A stretch of 55,876 bases of DNA from Kineosphaera limosa NBRC 100340 (GTDB lineage: Bacteria; Actinomycetota; Actinomycetes; Actinomycetales; Dermatophilaceae). The notes under the pieces are model-generated. The model did not search any database and had not been told where the DNA came from. It saw only the letters and a program-made list of their open reading frames with translations. Shown here piece by piece: positions 7,647 to 15,571 of the stretch; the stretch's first letter is position 1; each line of letters opens with the position of its first letter. Location: contig NZ_BAHD01000045.1 in NCBI RefSeq assembly GCF_000298215.1, positions 1 through 55,876 of the forward strand, in the 5' to 3' direction. A program made the position numbers and the translations under genes.

Positions 7647-8707
7647 GCCTGTTCACCCAGCTGACGAGCATCCCCAAGGCCTTGCTCGAGACCAGCAACA
7701 TCCTGCTCACCACCGAGGATGCGGTCATCGGGGCGACGCCCAAGGATGTCGTGTGGACCCACCGCAAGACGACCCTGTACCGCTATCGCAGCAGTCAGCG
7801 GCGCCACCCCGTTCCGGTGCTGCTCGTCTTCGCCCTCATCAACCGCCCGATGATCTACGACCTGCGGCCCGGCAACTCCTTCGTGGAGTTTCTGCTGGAG
7901 GAGGGCTACGACGTCTTCCTGCTCGACTGGGGCGCCCCGGACGACGAAGACACCGACATGGGGCTGGCCAACTACGTCTGCGACGAGTTGAACTGGGCCG
8001 TCCGCGAAACGTGCCGCGCCTCCGGCTCGCCGGACATCTCCATCATCGGCTGGTGCATCGGCGCCGCGCTGAGCGCGATGTACGGCTCGCTGTATCCCGA
8101 TGGTCCGGCCCGCAACCTCGTGCTGCTGACGATGCCCATCGACCCCAGCGACTCGCTCTACACGACCTGGGTCGGCCGCGACAGCTTCGACGTCGACCAG
8201 CTCGTCGACGACATGGGCAACATCCCCGGGCGCATCATCGACACCGCCAACAAGCTGCTCAAGCCGGTGACCAACTTCGTCACCACGCGCCGCAGCCTCT
8301 TCGAGCAGGTGCAGGCCGGCAGCGTCAACCGGCCCGCCTACCAGTCGATGTCCAAGTGGGTGGGTGACAACCCGCCTTTCCCCGCGCAGGCCTTCCGCGA
8401 GTGGATCACCTGGATGTATAAGGAGAACCGGCTCGTGCGCGGGCGCATCGAACTGCGCGGTCGGCGCGTGGATCTGCGCAATATCGCCGCGAGCTGCCTG
8501 GTCGTCACCGCCGGCTCCGACCACATCGCGCCCCGGCACACAACCACCCCGTTCCTCGACCTCGTCGGCAGCGACGACGTCGAGCACATGGCCCGCCCGG
8601 GCGGGCATATCGGGCTCATGGCAGGGTCCAAGGCCAAGCGTGAGGTCTGGCCGGAGATTTCCGCCTGGCTCGAGCCGCGGTCGGGGACCGACCCCTACGA
8701 GCCGTGA
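7643..8707 (+). CDS. phaC: Poly(3-hydroxyalkanoate) synthase, class III/IV type
   Basis: A 354-residue alpha/beta-hydrolase-fold PHA synthase that polymerises (R)-3-hydroxyacyl-CoA into PHB on granules. The length matches class III/IV PhaC (about 355 residues) rather than class I/II (about 560). The lipase-like box is GWCIGA with nucleophile Cys138; Asp293 (GSDHIAP) and His322 (RPGGHIGLM) complete the triad, close to Cys149, Asp302 and His331 of the Allochromatium enzyme. Class III/IV enzymes work with a small partner, which fits the overlapping gene upstream. phaB follows after 146 bp, then phaP. No phaA thiolase is in the window, so acetoacetyl-CoA must be supplied by a gene elsewhere. Confidence 0.92.
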   Translation: MSLFTQLTSIPKALLETSNILLTTEDAVIGATPKDVVWTHRKTTLYRYRSSQRRHPVPVLLVFALINRPMIYDLRPGNSFVEFLLEEGYDVFLLDWGAPDDEDTDMGLANYVCDELNWAVRETCRASGSPDISIIGWCIGAALSAMYGSLYPDGPARNLVLLTMPIDPSDSLYTTWVGRDSFDVDQLVDDMGNIPGRIIDTANKLLKPVTNFVTTRRSLFEQVQAGSVNRPAYQSMSKWVGDNPPFPAQAFREWITWMYKENRLVRGRIELRGRRVDLRNIAASCLVVTAGSDHIAPRHTTTPFLDLVGSDDVEHMARPGGHIGLMAGSKAKREVWPEISAWLEPRSGTDPYEP

Positions 8708-8853
8708 TCCGCGGATCGGTCGCGCCCCGGGCGTATCCGATGCTCGCACCCGAGCGCATCGGCTGCCCGGCTGCGGTAAGTTCGCGAGTCAAGATCACCT
8801 GTTGATCGCCACCCACCCCCTACCGTCCCCATCACATCGACGTGAGGAGTCCC

Positions 8854-9651
8854 ATGTCTGACCCAACCCCCCTCAAGGGCAAAATCGCCATCGTTACCGG
8901 TGGTACGCGCGGCATCGGCGCCGCGATCAGCGACAAGCTCGTCGGCGAGGGCGCGCACGTCATCGCCTCGTTCGCGGGCAACGTCGAGCGCGCCAACGAG
9001 TTCGCCGAAGAGATCAACGGCAAGTACGGCGAGGGCTCGGTGCAGGTCCGCCAGGCCAAGGTCGAAGACCCCGAGGCCTGCAAGGCGCTCGTCGAAGAGG
9101 TCTACGCCGAGCACGGCAAGCTCGACATCCTCGTCAACAACGCCGGCATCACCCGCGACAAGCTCGCGGCCAAGCTGGACGCCGCCGACTGGCAGGCCGT
9201 GATCGACACCAACCTCGGTGGCGCCTTCTACATGTCCCAGGCAGCCCTCCCGCGCATGGTCGAGCACGGCACCGGCCGCATCATCATGATCAGCTCGCTC
9301 AACGGCGAGATCGGCAACATCGGCCAGGCCAACTACTCCGCCTCCAAGGCCGGCATGATCGGCCTGACCCGCACGCTCGCCCTCGAGGCCGCCTTCTCGA
9401 TGGCCCGCGCCGAGAAGCTGACGGAAGACTCCATCGGCGTCACCGTCAACTGCATCACCCCCGGCTACGTGCTGACCGAGATGGTCGCCGCCATGCCCGA
9501 CAAGGTGCTCGACAAGCTCAAGAGCGTCATCCCCGTGCGTCGTCTGGCCCGCCCCGAGGAGGTCGCCCGCGTCGCGTCCTTCCTCGCGCAGGACGGCTCG
9601 TCGTTCATCACCGGCCAGACGTGGGGCATCAACGGCGGCCAGCACATGTGA
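8854..9651 (+). CDS. phaB: Acetoacetyl-CoA reductase (SDR family)
   Basis: A 265-residue short-chain dehydrogenase, most likely NADPH-dependent acetoacetyl-CoA reductase making (R)-3-hydroxybutyryl-CoA for PhaC. The cofactor motif TGGTRGIG is at residues 15-22, NNAG at 95-98, the catalytic Ser at 147/148, and Tyr161/Lys165 in YSASK. The sequence is hard to separate from FabG 3-oxoacyl-ACP reductases on motifs alone; the position between phaC and phaP is the main reason to call it PhaB. An insertion before the substrate loop (about residues 180-190, AAFSMARAEKLT) is longer than in E. coli FabG. The start ATG at 8854 (MSDPTP) has GAGGAG 6 nt upstream, preferred over an upstream in-frame ATG at 8842. 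Confidence 0.82.
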   Translation: MSDPTPLKGKIAIVTGGTRGIGAAISDKLVGEGAHVIASFAGNVERANEFAEEINGKYGEGSVQVRQAKVEDPEACKALVEEVYAEHGKLDILVNNAGITRDKLAAKLDAADWQAVIDTNLGGAFYMSQAALPRMVEHGTGRIIMISSLNGEIGNIGQANYSASKAGMIGLTRTLALEAAFSMARAEKLTEDSIGVTVNCITPGYVLTEMVAAMPDKVLDKLKSVIPVRRLARPEEVARVASFLAQDGSSFITGQTWGINGGQHM

Positions 9652-9718
9652 GCCCTGCGCTCACCTGTTCCGTCCGTCAGCACAGCCCGTCCCGCCAGCA
9701 TCGAACCAAGGAGGACTC

Positions 9719-10072
9719 ATGAGTCAGACCGACAAGGCCTTCCAGGCCGCCGAAGATGCCACCAACCAGGCCACCGCCGCCGCGGAGGAGACCGTCTCCC
9801 GCATCCGCGACATGAACGAGCGGATCATCGAGGGCAGCCGCAACGCCGGCATTGCCTCACTCGACGCCTACGAGAAGGCGCTGGAGAACCTCGTTCAGCT
9901 GCAGGAGCAGACCGCTGGCGCGAGCCAGCTCGACTGGGTCAACGCCCTGGCGCAGGCCCACGCGAAGTACGTCCAGGACGTGTCGAAGGCCTACACCGAC
10001 GCGGCCCGCGACCTGCTGAACACCCCGCTCGGCGGGGCCGCTGCTCCCAAGGGCGGCGCCAAGAAGAAGTAG
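9719..10072 (+). CDS. phaP: Phasin
   Basis: A 117-residue, almost wholly helical and Ala/Gln-rich protein with no cysteine, ending in a basic GGAKKK tail. Small size, composition and position at the end of the phaE-phaC-phaB cluster identify it as a granule-coating phasin that controls PHB granule number and size. A strong ribosome binding site (AAGGAGG) lies 4-5 nt before ATG 9719, consistent with the high expression usual for phasins. It differs from the second phasin-like protein at 5335-5934, which is longer and carries a DNA-binding-like end. Two hairpins follow the gene. Confidence 0.82.
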   Translation: MSQTDKAFQAAEDATNQATAAAEETVSRIRDMNERIIEGSRNAGIASLDAYEKALENLVQLQEQTAGASQLDWVNALAQAHAKYVQDVSKAYTDAARDLLNTPLGGAAAPKGGAKKK

Positions 10073-10111
10073 TGCTGCTGCTCGCCGGGCAACCGGTGAG
10101 CTGAGTCGGGT

Positions 10112-10144
10112 CGGGCCCGGGTGATGCGATATCGCCCGGGCCCG
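10112..10144 (+). terminator. Terminator of phaP
   Basis: The arms 10112-10124 (CGGGCCCGGGTGA) and 10132-10144 pair over 13 positions with one mismatch around a 7-nt loop, 40 bp past the phaP stop. Confidence 0.75.
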
Positions 10145-10158
10145 TTCGCGTGTTAGGC

Positions 10159-10183
10159 GAGTCGGCTCACTGGGAGCCGACTC
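10159..10183 (-). terminator. Hairpin at the end of paaK
   Basis: GAGTCGGCTC (10159-10168) pairs perfectly with GAGCCGACTC (10174-10183). The stem begins inside the paaK stop codon on the minus strand, so this is probably the paa operon terminator, lying back to back with that of phaP. Confidence 0.7.
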
Positions 10184-11495
10184 ACCGCGGACGCTGATCG
10201 ACAATGCGGCGGGCCTTGCCGACCGAACGTTCGACCCCACCTTCGGGGAGCACCTCGACCCTCGCACTCGTGCCGACCTGCGCCTTGATCTGCTCGGACA
10301 ACTGCGCGGCCAGCCCGGGCCACTGCTGCTGCGGGGTGCCCGGGTTCGCCTCGACGCGCACCGTCAGCTCGTCGAGTCGTTCGGGTCGGGTCAGCACACA
10401 CTGGAAGTACGGCGACAGTTCGGGGATCGCCAGCACGAGTTCCTCGATCTGGGTGGGAAACACGTTGACGCCGCGGACGATCATGAGGTCGTCGCTGCGC
10501 CCGGTGATCTTCTCGATACGCCGAAACGCCGGCCGGGCCGTGCCGGGGAGCAGGCGGGTCAGGTCGCGGGTGCGATAGCGCAGCACCGGCATTGCCTGCT
10601 TGGTGAGCGACGTGAGGACGAGTTCGCCGGTCTGGCCCGGTGCCACCGGTTCGTCCGTCAGCGGGTTGACGACCTCGGGGTAGAAGTGGTCCTCCCAGAT
10701 GTGCAGACCGTCCTTCGTTTCCACACATTCCTGTGCAACGCCAGGGCCGATGATCTCCGACAGGCCATAGATGTCGGTGGCGTGCATGCCCGCCCGCGCC
10801 TCGATCTCCGAGCGCATCGCCTGCGTCCACGGCTCGGCGCCGAAGATGCCGACCTCCAGCGAGGACTCTGCCGGATCGATCCCGGCGGCCTCCATCGCAT
10901 CGAGCAGCGACAGAAAGTAGCTGGGCGTGACGAAGATGATCCGCGGACCGAAGTCGGTGATGAGCTGCACCTGCTTCTCGGTGTTGCCGCCCGACATCGG
11001 CACCACCGTGCAGCCGAGCGCCTCCGCGCCGTAGTGCGCCCCCAATCCTCCGGTGAACAGGCCGTATCCGTAGGCGACATGCGCGATATCGCCGGGTCGA
11101 CCGCCGGCGGCGCGCGTCGAGCGGGCCACGACCTGAGCCCACGTCGCGATGTCGTCACGCGTGTACCCCACGACCGTCGGTTTGCCCGTCGTGCCGCTGC
11201 TCGCGTGCACCCGCACGACCTCCTGGCGCGGTACCGCGAACATCCCGAAGGGGTAGTTCGCCCGCAGGTCCGCCTTCGTCGTGAACGGCAGGAGGCGGAC
11301 GTCGGCCAGGCTCTTGATGTCGTCGGGGTGCACTCCGGTCGCCTCGAACTGGGCCCGGTAGTGCGGCACGTGCTCGTAGGTGCGTTGGACCGTCTGCTGC
11401 AGGCGGCGCAGCTGGTGCTCGCGCAGCTCCTCCAGCGACCAGCGCTCGGCCTCGTCGTACAGGTCCGCGCGCGGCGGGATGGTTGGCAGGCTCAC
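10182..11495 (-). CDS. paaK: Phenylacetate-CoA ligase
   Basis: A 437-residue member of the AMP-forming adenylate family that activates phenylacetate to phenylacetyl-CoA (EC 6.2.1.30), the first step of the Paa pathway. The P-loop-like SSGTTGKPTVVGYT is at about residues 98-111, YGLSE at about 244-248, and the hinge/C-terminal domain with GRSDDLMIVRGVNVFPTQIE follows near 340. The length matches PaaK from other bacteria (430-440). It starts at GTG 11495 with AAGGAG 7 nt upstream. It is last in the paaH-paaI-paaK operon, 24 bp after paaI. The paaABCDE epoxidase genes are not in the window, so the rest of the pathway must be elsewhere. Confidence 0.93.
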   Translation of the reverse strand: MSLPTIPPRADLYDEAERWSLEELREHQLRRLQQTVQRTYEHVPHYRAQFEATGVHPDDIKSLADVRLLPFTTKADLRANYPFGMFAVPRQEVVRVHASSGTTGKPTVVGYTRDDIATWAQVVARSTRAAGGRPGDIAHVAYGYGLFTGGLGAHYGAEALGCTVVPMSGGNTEKQVQLITDFGPRIIFVTPSYFLSLLDAMEAAGIDPAESSLEVGIFGAEPWTQAMRSEIEARAGMHATDIYGLSEIIGPGVAQECVETKDGLHIWEDHFYPEVVNPLTDEPVAPGQTGELVLTSLTKQAMPVLRYRTRDLTRLLPGTARPAFRRIEKITGRSDDLMIVRGVNVFPTQIEELVLAIPELSPYFQCVLTRPERLDELTVRVEANPGTPQQQWPGLAAQLSEQIKAQVGTSARVEVLPEGGVERSVGKARRIVDQRPR

Positions 11496-11519
11496 GATCG
11501 TCTCCTTCCGACGGGGCGT

Positions 11520-12026
11520 TCAGCTGCCCGGATTGGGCCTGGTGAGGGTGCGTGAACGGCCGCGGAACACCGCGATGAGGGCCTCGTCGGTGGCCCGGTG
11601 GACCGTGACTTCGGTGATGCCGTTACGCCCGTAGCCGGCACTCTCGGCGGCGCGCGCCACGAGTTCGTCGCCGAGGCGGGCCGGGGCGACGAAGTCGATG
11701 TCGCAGCTCGCAGCCACCGTCAGGTGGCCGTGGGCGTTGCAGGCGACCGCGAACGCGCTGTCGCACAGCGTGAAGATGAAGCCGCCGTGCGCGATGTCGT
11801 GGCCGTTGACCATCGACTCCGTGACGGTCATCGTCAGCGTCGCGCTCCCCAGCGGGCGCGAGCCGTTGGCGCCAGGGTGCAGGCTCACCTCGACGACCCG
11901 CATCCCCAGCCCGCGCGAGCACCCGTCGTCGGCCCACATGCGGGCGACGAACGCCAGCTCCGGGCCGGTGTCGGGTGGCCAGGCGGCGTCCGGCGCGGAG
12001 GTCGGGGGAGGCGGTGTCTGGGGCAT
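11520..12026 (-). CDS. paaI: Hotdog-fold phenylacetyl-CoA pathway thioesterase
   Basis: A 168-residue hotdog thioesterase of the PaaI type, which hydrolyses ring-hydroxylated or stalled phenylacetyl-CoA derivatives and frees CoA. The family signature NGHDIAHGGFIFTLCDSAFA occupies about residues 74-93 and includes the His-Gly-Gly turn and the acidic active-site residue (Asp). The N-terminal 20 residues are Pro/Ala-rich and probably disordered. It lies between paaH (4-nt gap) and paaK (24-nt gap) on the same strand. The PaaI assignment combines the signature with this context; hotdog thioesterases are otherwise hard to assign by substrate. Confidence 0.88.
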   Translation of the reverse strand: MPQTPPPPTSAPDAAWPPDTGPELAFVARMWADDGCSRGLGMRVVEVSLHPGANGSRPLGSATLTMTVTESMVNGHDIAHGGFIFTLCDSAFAVACNAHGHLTVAASCDIDFVAPARLGDELVARAAESAGYGRNGITEVTVHRATDEALIAVFRGRSRTLTRPNPGS

Positions 12027-12030
12027 CCGG

Positions 12031-13332
12031 TCAGGCCCCCTCGGGGGCGTCGATTGGGTCGGTCGAGTCGGTCGGGTTGGGGGGAGAGGTCAGGGCGGGG
12101 CTGGGTCGGTAGCGGCCGCCCGGATAGGCGGCGTCGAGCTCGGCGAGTTGTGCTGCCACCGTTGCCAATCCGATCTCGCGGCCCCACTCGATCGGCCCGC
12201 GCGGGTAGTTGGTGCCCAGCTGCATCGCGACGTCGACGTCCGCCGCGCTCGCCTCACCCCGGGCCACGAGGTCGACCGCCTCGTTGACGAGCATCGCGAC
12301 AGTGCGGGCCACCGGATCTGTGCGCACCGGGCCGCCGACCAGCTCGCGGGCGCGGCGCTCGTCGGGCACGGCATCGGTGGCCTTGCCATCGACGTACGTG
12401 AAGACGCCCCGCCCGGTCTTGCGGCCCAGCTGCCCGGCCGCGACGAGGTCGCGCTGGGCCTGGGTCGGTTCGTAGCGGGGGTCGCGGTCGGTCTGCTCCC
12501 ACACCGACGTGCCGACGGCGAGGTTGACGTCCTGGCCGATGAGGTCGGTCAGCTCCAGGGGGCCCATCGCGAACCCGGCGCCCCGCAACGCCAGGTCGAT
12601 CGTCGCTGCGTCGGCGATGCCCTCGGCGACCATCCGCTGCGCCTCCCCGTAGAACGGCCGCGCCACCCGGTTGACGATGAACCCCGGGGTCGACGTGCAC
12701 CGCACGGTCGTCTTGCCCCAGGCGCGCACGTACTCCTCGCCGCGGCGTAACGCGGCCTCGTCGCTGCGCGCGCCGCTGATCACTTCGACGAGCCGCATCC
12801 GCGCGGCGGGGTTGAAGAAGTGCAGGCCGATGACCCGGCCGGGGTGGGGTACGTCGCCCGCGATCGCGTCGATGTCGAGACTGGAGGTGTTGCTCGCCAA
12901 CACCGTCTCCGGGCTTTGGGTGGCGGCGAGTTGCTCGAACAGGGCGCGCTTGGCGCCCAGGTTCTCGGCGATCGCCTCGATGACCACACCGCACGGCGGC
13001 AGCGCCTCGACATCCTGCTCCGTGTGCAGCCGGGCCGCGGCGTTGCCGGCCGCCTCTGGGCTGAGGTGGCCCTTCTCGGCCAACCGGTTCAGCGTCGCCA
13101 CCAGTCGCTCGACCGCGGCGTCCGCGGCGCCGGCGACCATGTCGACGAGATACGTCTCGTGGCCGGCCAGAGCCGCCACCTGCGCGATACCCGAGCCCAT
13201 CGCCCCGGCGCCCACGACCGCCACGACCTCGCCTGCGTCGACCCCGGCTGCGGCGGACTCGCTCGAGTCCTCCGGCGGGCGCTCTCCGGATCCGGAGTTG
13301 CGGCCTGGCTGGGCGGAAGCAACGTCGCTCAT
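12031..13332 (-). CDS. paaH: 3-hydroxyacyl-CoA dehydrogenase of phenylacetate catabolism
   Basis: A 433-residue NAD-dependent 3-hydroxyacyl-CoA dehydrogenase (3-hydroxyadipyl-CoA/3-hydroxybutyryl-CoA type). The Rossmann motif VVGAGAMGSGIAQVAALAGH lies near residues 39-58, and the catalytic region ASNTSSLDIDAIA...GLHFFNPA near 145-175. Two C-terminal dimerisation domains follow (NLAVGTSVW region and the final NYPRGPIEWGREIG), as in long PaaH/FadB-like forms. A 35-residue Ser/Glu-rich leader precedes the enzyme. The start is uncertain: ATG 13332 (MSDVASAQ) is chosen, with another at 13341; neither has a strong ribosome binding site. It is the first gene of the paaH-paaI-paaK operon and diverges from paaN. 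A role with 3-hydroxybutyryl-CoA cannot be excluded next to PHB genes. Confidence 0.88.
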   Translation of the reverse strand: MSDVASAQPGRNSGSGERPPEDSSESAAAGVDAGEVVAVVGAGAMGSGIAQVAALAGHETYLVDMVAGAADAAVERLVATLNRLAEKGHLSPEAAGNAAARLHTEQDVEALPPCGVVIEAIAENLGAKRALFEQLAATQSPETVLASNTSSLDIDAIAGDVPHPGRVIGLHFFNPAARMRLVEVISGARSDEAALRRGEEYVRAWGKTTVRCTSTPGFIVNRVARPFYGEAQRMVAEGIADAATIDLALRGAGFAMGPLELTDLIGQDVNLAVGTSVWEQTDRDPRYEPTQAQRDLVAAGQLGRKTGRGVFTYVDGKATDAVPDERRARELVGGPVRTDPVARTVAMLVNEAVDLVARGEASAADVDVAMQLGTNYPRGPIEWGREIGLATVAAQLAELDAAYPGGRYRPSPALTSPPNPTDSTDPIDAPEGA

Positions 13333-13359
13333 GTCGCACACTGTCGCAGATCTTGCGCC

Positions 13360-13383
13360 GAACCGTCACAAGGGCGACGGTTC
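13360..13383. promoter_or_regulatory. Palindromic operator candidate between paaH and paaN
   Basis: GAACCGTC (13360-13367) and GACGGTTC (13376-13383) are perfect inverted half sites separated by 8 bp. The 24-bp palindrome sits just upstream of paaH in the 159-bp divergent region shared with paaN, the expected place for a dimeric (for example TetR-type PaaR) repressor site. The regulator gene is not in the window. Confidence 0.5.
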
Positions 13384-13491
13384 ACGCTTTGCTATGCAGG
13401 TTGCTCCGATCCCACCTGGGCAATGTGTCGCGTTGGGGCCGAAGCGGCGTTGGGGTGTAACGAATCGGCGGTCCCGGCTAGCCTGACGAGG

Positions 13492-15222
13492 GTGACGACC
13501 ACTGCTGCTCCCACACCAACCGACGCTGCCGCCGGATTCGTGCGCGCCCACGAAGCGACGCTCGAGGAGGCCGCCGCCGCGCTGGCCGCCCGCACCTTCT
13601 ACTCCCGCTACCCGGAGTCGCCCTCCCCGCGCGTGTACGGCGAGACCGCCGCCGCCGACGGGCTGGCCACCTACGAGTCCTACCTCGGCGACAAGTTCGT
13701 CGCGCTCGGCGACCAGCCCGCCGACGGCGACGTCGACGCCGAGGAGGTTTCGCCGTTCGGTCCGCGGCTCGACGTCAGCTACCCGCACCTCGATGTGGAC
13801 GCGGCGATCACGGCAGCGCTCGGCGCGATGCCCGCCTGGCGCGACGCAGGCCCCCGGGTCCGCGCGGCGGTGTGCGTCGAGATCGTCAGCCGCATCAACG
13901 CGCGCAGCTTCGAGGTCGCCCAGGCCGTCATGCACACGAGCGGCCAACCGTTCGTCATGGCGTTCCAGGCGGGCGGGCCGCACGCCCAGGACCGCGCCCT
14001 GGAGGCGATCGTTGCCGCCCTCGTCGAGCAGGAGCGCGTGCCGACCACCGCGACCTGGGAGAAGCCCGCCAAGGGTGACCCGATCCGCATGGTCAAGGAC
14101 TTCCGCATCGTGCCGCGCGGGATCGCTCTGGTGATCGGCTGCAACACCTTTCCGACCTGGAACGCCTACCCGGGCCTCTTCGCCTCCCTGGCCACCGGCA
14201 ACCCGGTGCTGGTCAAGCCGCACCCGCGGGCCGTGCTGCCCCTGGCCATCACCGTGGCGATCTGCCGCGAGGTGCTCGCCGAGGCCGGCTTCGATCCCGC
14301 GCTCGTGCAGTTGGCCGCCGAGGCCGGGGGCGAGGGGCTGGCCAAGACCCTCGCGCTCAACCCGGCCGTCAAGATCATCGACTACACCGGCGGACCGACC
14401 TTCGGCGCCTGGTTGGAGAAGGAGGCGGGCGGGGCGGGCAAACTCGTCTACACCGAGAAGGCCGGGGTCAACTCGATCGTCATCGACTCCATCGCCGACC
14501 CGCCCGGACTGCGCGGCCTGACCGGCAACCTCGCCTTCAGCTTCTCGCTGTACTCGGGGCAGATGTGCACCGCGCCGCAGAACGTCTACATCCCCCGGAG
14601 TGGCATCCGCGTCGGCGACCAGCAGGCCTCGTTCGAGGACGTGGCCGACGCCATCGGGATGGCCATCTCGAAGTTCACCGGCGACGACGCCAAGGCCGTC
14701 GAGATTCTCGGGGCGACCGTCAACGACGACGTCCGCGGTCGGGCCACCGACATCCCCGGCCTGGCGGAGCGTCTCGGCGGCACGGTCCTGCTCGACTCCC
14801 GTGCGGTCGCCCACCCGACCTTCCCGGATGCCGTGGCCCGCACCCCGGCGCTCATCGGCCTTGACGTCGCCGACGAGTCCGCGTACACCCAGGAGTGCTT
14901 CGGGCCGGTCGCGTTCCTCATCGCGACCGACTCCACGCAGCAGTCGTTGCAGCGGCTCACCGAGACGATCCGCCAGCACGGCGCGATGACCGCCGCGGTC
15001 TACTCCTGCGACGAGGAGGTGCTGGACGCAGCGCGGGACGCCTGCGCGGAGGCGGGGGTCGCGCTCTCGGAGAACCTCACCGGGCCGGTCTTCGTCAACC
15101 AGACCGCCGCGTTCAGCGACTACCACGGCACGGGCGCCAACCCGGCGGCGAACTCTGCCTACACCGACGCCGCGTTCGTCGCCAACCGCTTCCGCGTCGT
15201 CACGAGCCGACGGCACGTCTGA
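13492..15222 (+). CDS. paaN: Phenylacetic acid degradation protein PaaN (aldehyde dehydrogenase)
   Basis: A 576-residue aldehyde-dehydrogenase-superfamily protein of the actinobacterial PaaN type, proposed to oxidise the ring-opened semialdehyde to 3-oxo-5,6-dehydrosuberyl-CoA. The catalytic cysteine is Cys359 in SGQMCTAPQNVY, and the cofactor-side glutamate is in VYTEKAGVNSIV. CNTFPTWNAYPGLFASLATG marks the NAD(P)-binding region. The MaoC-like hydratase domain of E. coli PaaZ (681 residues) is absent, so hydrolysis of the oxepin ring must come from another protein. The start GTG at 13492 matches where the family begins; the frame remains open far upstream by chance because of high GC. It diverges from paaH and ends at a strong terminator. 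Confidence 0.85.
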   Translation: MTTTAAPTPTDAAAGFVRAHEATLEEAAAALAARTFYSRYPESPSPRVYGETAAADGLATYESYLGDKFVALGDQPADGDVDAEEVSPFGPRLDVSYPHLDVDAAITAALGAMPAWRDAGPRVRAAVCVEIVSRINARSFEVAQAVMHTSGQPFVMAFQAGGPHAQDRALEAIVAALVEQERVPTTATWEKPAKGDPIRMVKDFRIVPRGIALVIGCNTFPTWNAYPGLFASLATGNPVLVKPHPRAVLPLAITVAICREVLAEAGFDPALVQLAAEAGGEGLAKTLALNPAVKIIDYTGGPTFGAWLEKEAGGAGKLVYTEKAGVNSIVIDSIADPPGLRGLTGNLAFSFSLYSGQMCTAPQNVYIPRSGIRVGDQQASFEDVADAIGMAISKFTGDDAKAVEILGATVNDDVRGRATDIPGLAERLGGTVLLDSRAVAHPTFPDAVARTPALIGLDVADESAYTQECFGPVAFLIATDSTQQSLQRLTETIRQHGAMTAAVYSCDEEVLDAARDACAEAGVALSENLTGPVFVNQTAAFSDYHGTGANPAANSAYTDAAFVANRFRVVTSRRHV

Positions 15223-15244
15223 GCGGGATCGATCACGCTCGGCT

Positions 15245-15279
15245 CAGGGCCGGGCCGGCACCTCGCCGGCCCGGCCCTG
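15245..15279 (+). terminator. Terminator of paaN
   Basis: A perfect 15-bp stem, CAGGGCCGGGCCGGC (15245-15259) with GCCGGCCCGGCCCTG (15265-15279), around the 5-nt loop ACCTC, 22 bp after the paaN stop. Confidence 0.85.
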
Positions 15280-15365
15280 CTTGGTGGAAGGAGGTCTTCC
15301 GCCGCGTTTTCGACAACTCCAGTGCGGCTGGCGCACAGGCGTATTGCGCCGTTCTCCCGGCGATT

Positions 15366-15474
15366 CCCCGTAGCTGAGAACCCGCTGACCAGGTTCGCTG
15401 TGCTAAGGGGGGAAAAACCGCTAGATTTGGGCCGGCCGACCTGAACGGCCGTCCGCTACGGGGGAGTTCGTAGC
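15366..15474 (+). promoter_or_regulatory. Candidate RNA switch upstream of the lytic transglycosylase
   Basis: CCCCGTAGC (15366-15374) can pair perfectly with GCTACGGGG (15455-15463), closing an 80-nt internal region that contains a CGGCCG...CGGCCG hairpin (about 15433-15451). The same GCTACG can instead pair with CGTAGC at 15469-15474, forming a local hairpin. The two pairings exclude each other, as in a riboswitch or attenuator. The next gene starts about 100 nt downstream. I could not match the sequence to the ydaO (c-di-AMP) consensus, which often controls such enzymes. If the promoter lies inside this segment, the first arm would not be transcribed. Confidence 0.35.
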
Positions 15475-15571
15475 GTCGCCGGAGCGTCGAGGGTGGTAAC
15501 GACGACGGCACCGCAGTTGGTTGGGGGCACTTCGAGTCCGGCGCGCCATGGCGCGTCAGGGGGAGCAGGAC

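Larger units (their letters stand above)
15223..15571. other. 349-bp intergenic region before the transglycosylase
   Basis: No gene is seen. The region holds the paaN terminator (15245-15279) and the structured leader candidate (15366-15474). The remainder up to the ribosome binding site (AGGGGGAG, about 15558) shows nothing I recognise. Confidence 0.6.

Noticed and set aside
12820-13491. N-terminal extension of paaN by 224 residues
   Set aside because: It is antisense to paaH and lacks homology; PaaN begins at GTG 13492.
15366-15474. ydaO (c-di-AMP) riboswitch upstream of the transglycosylase
   Set aside because: The conserved ydaO core and 3' sequence were not found on either strand, so only an unnamed structured leader is proposed.
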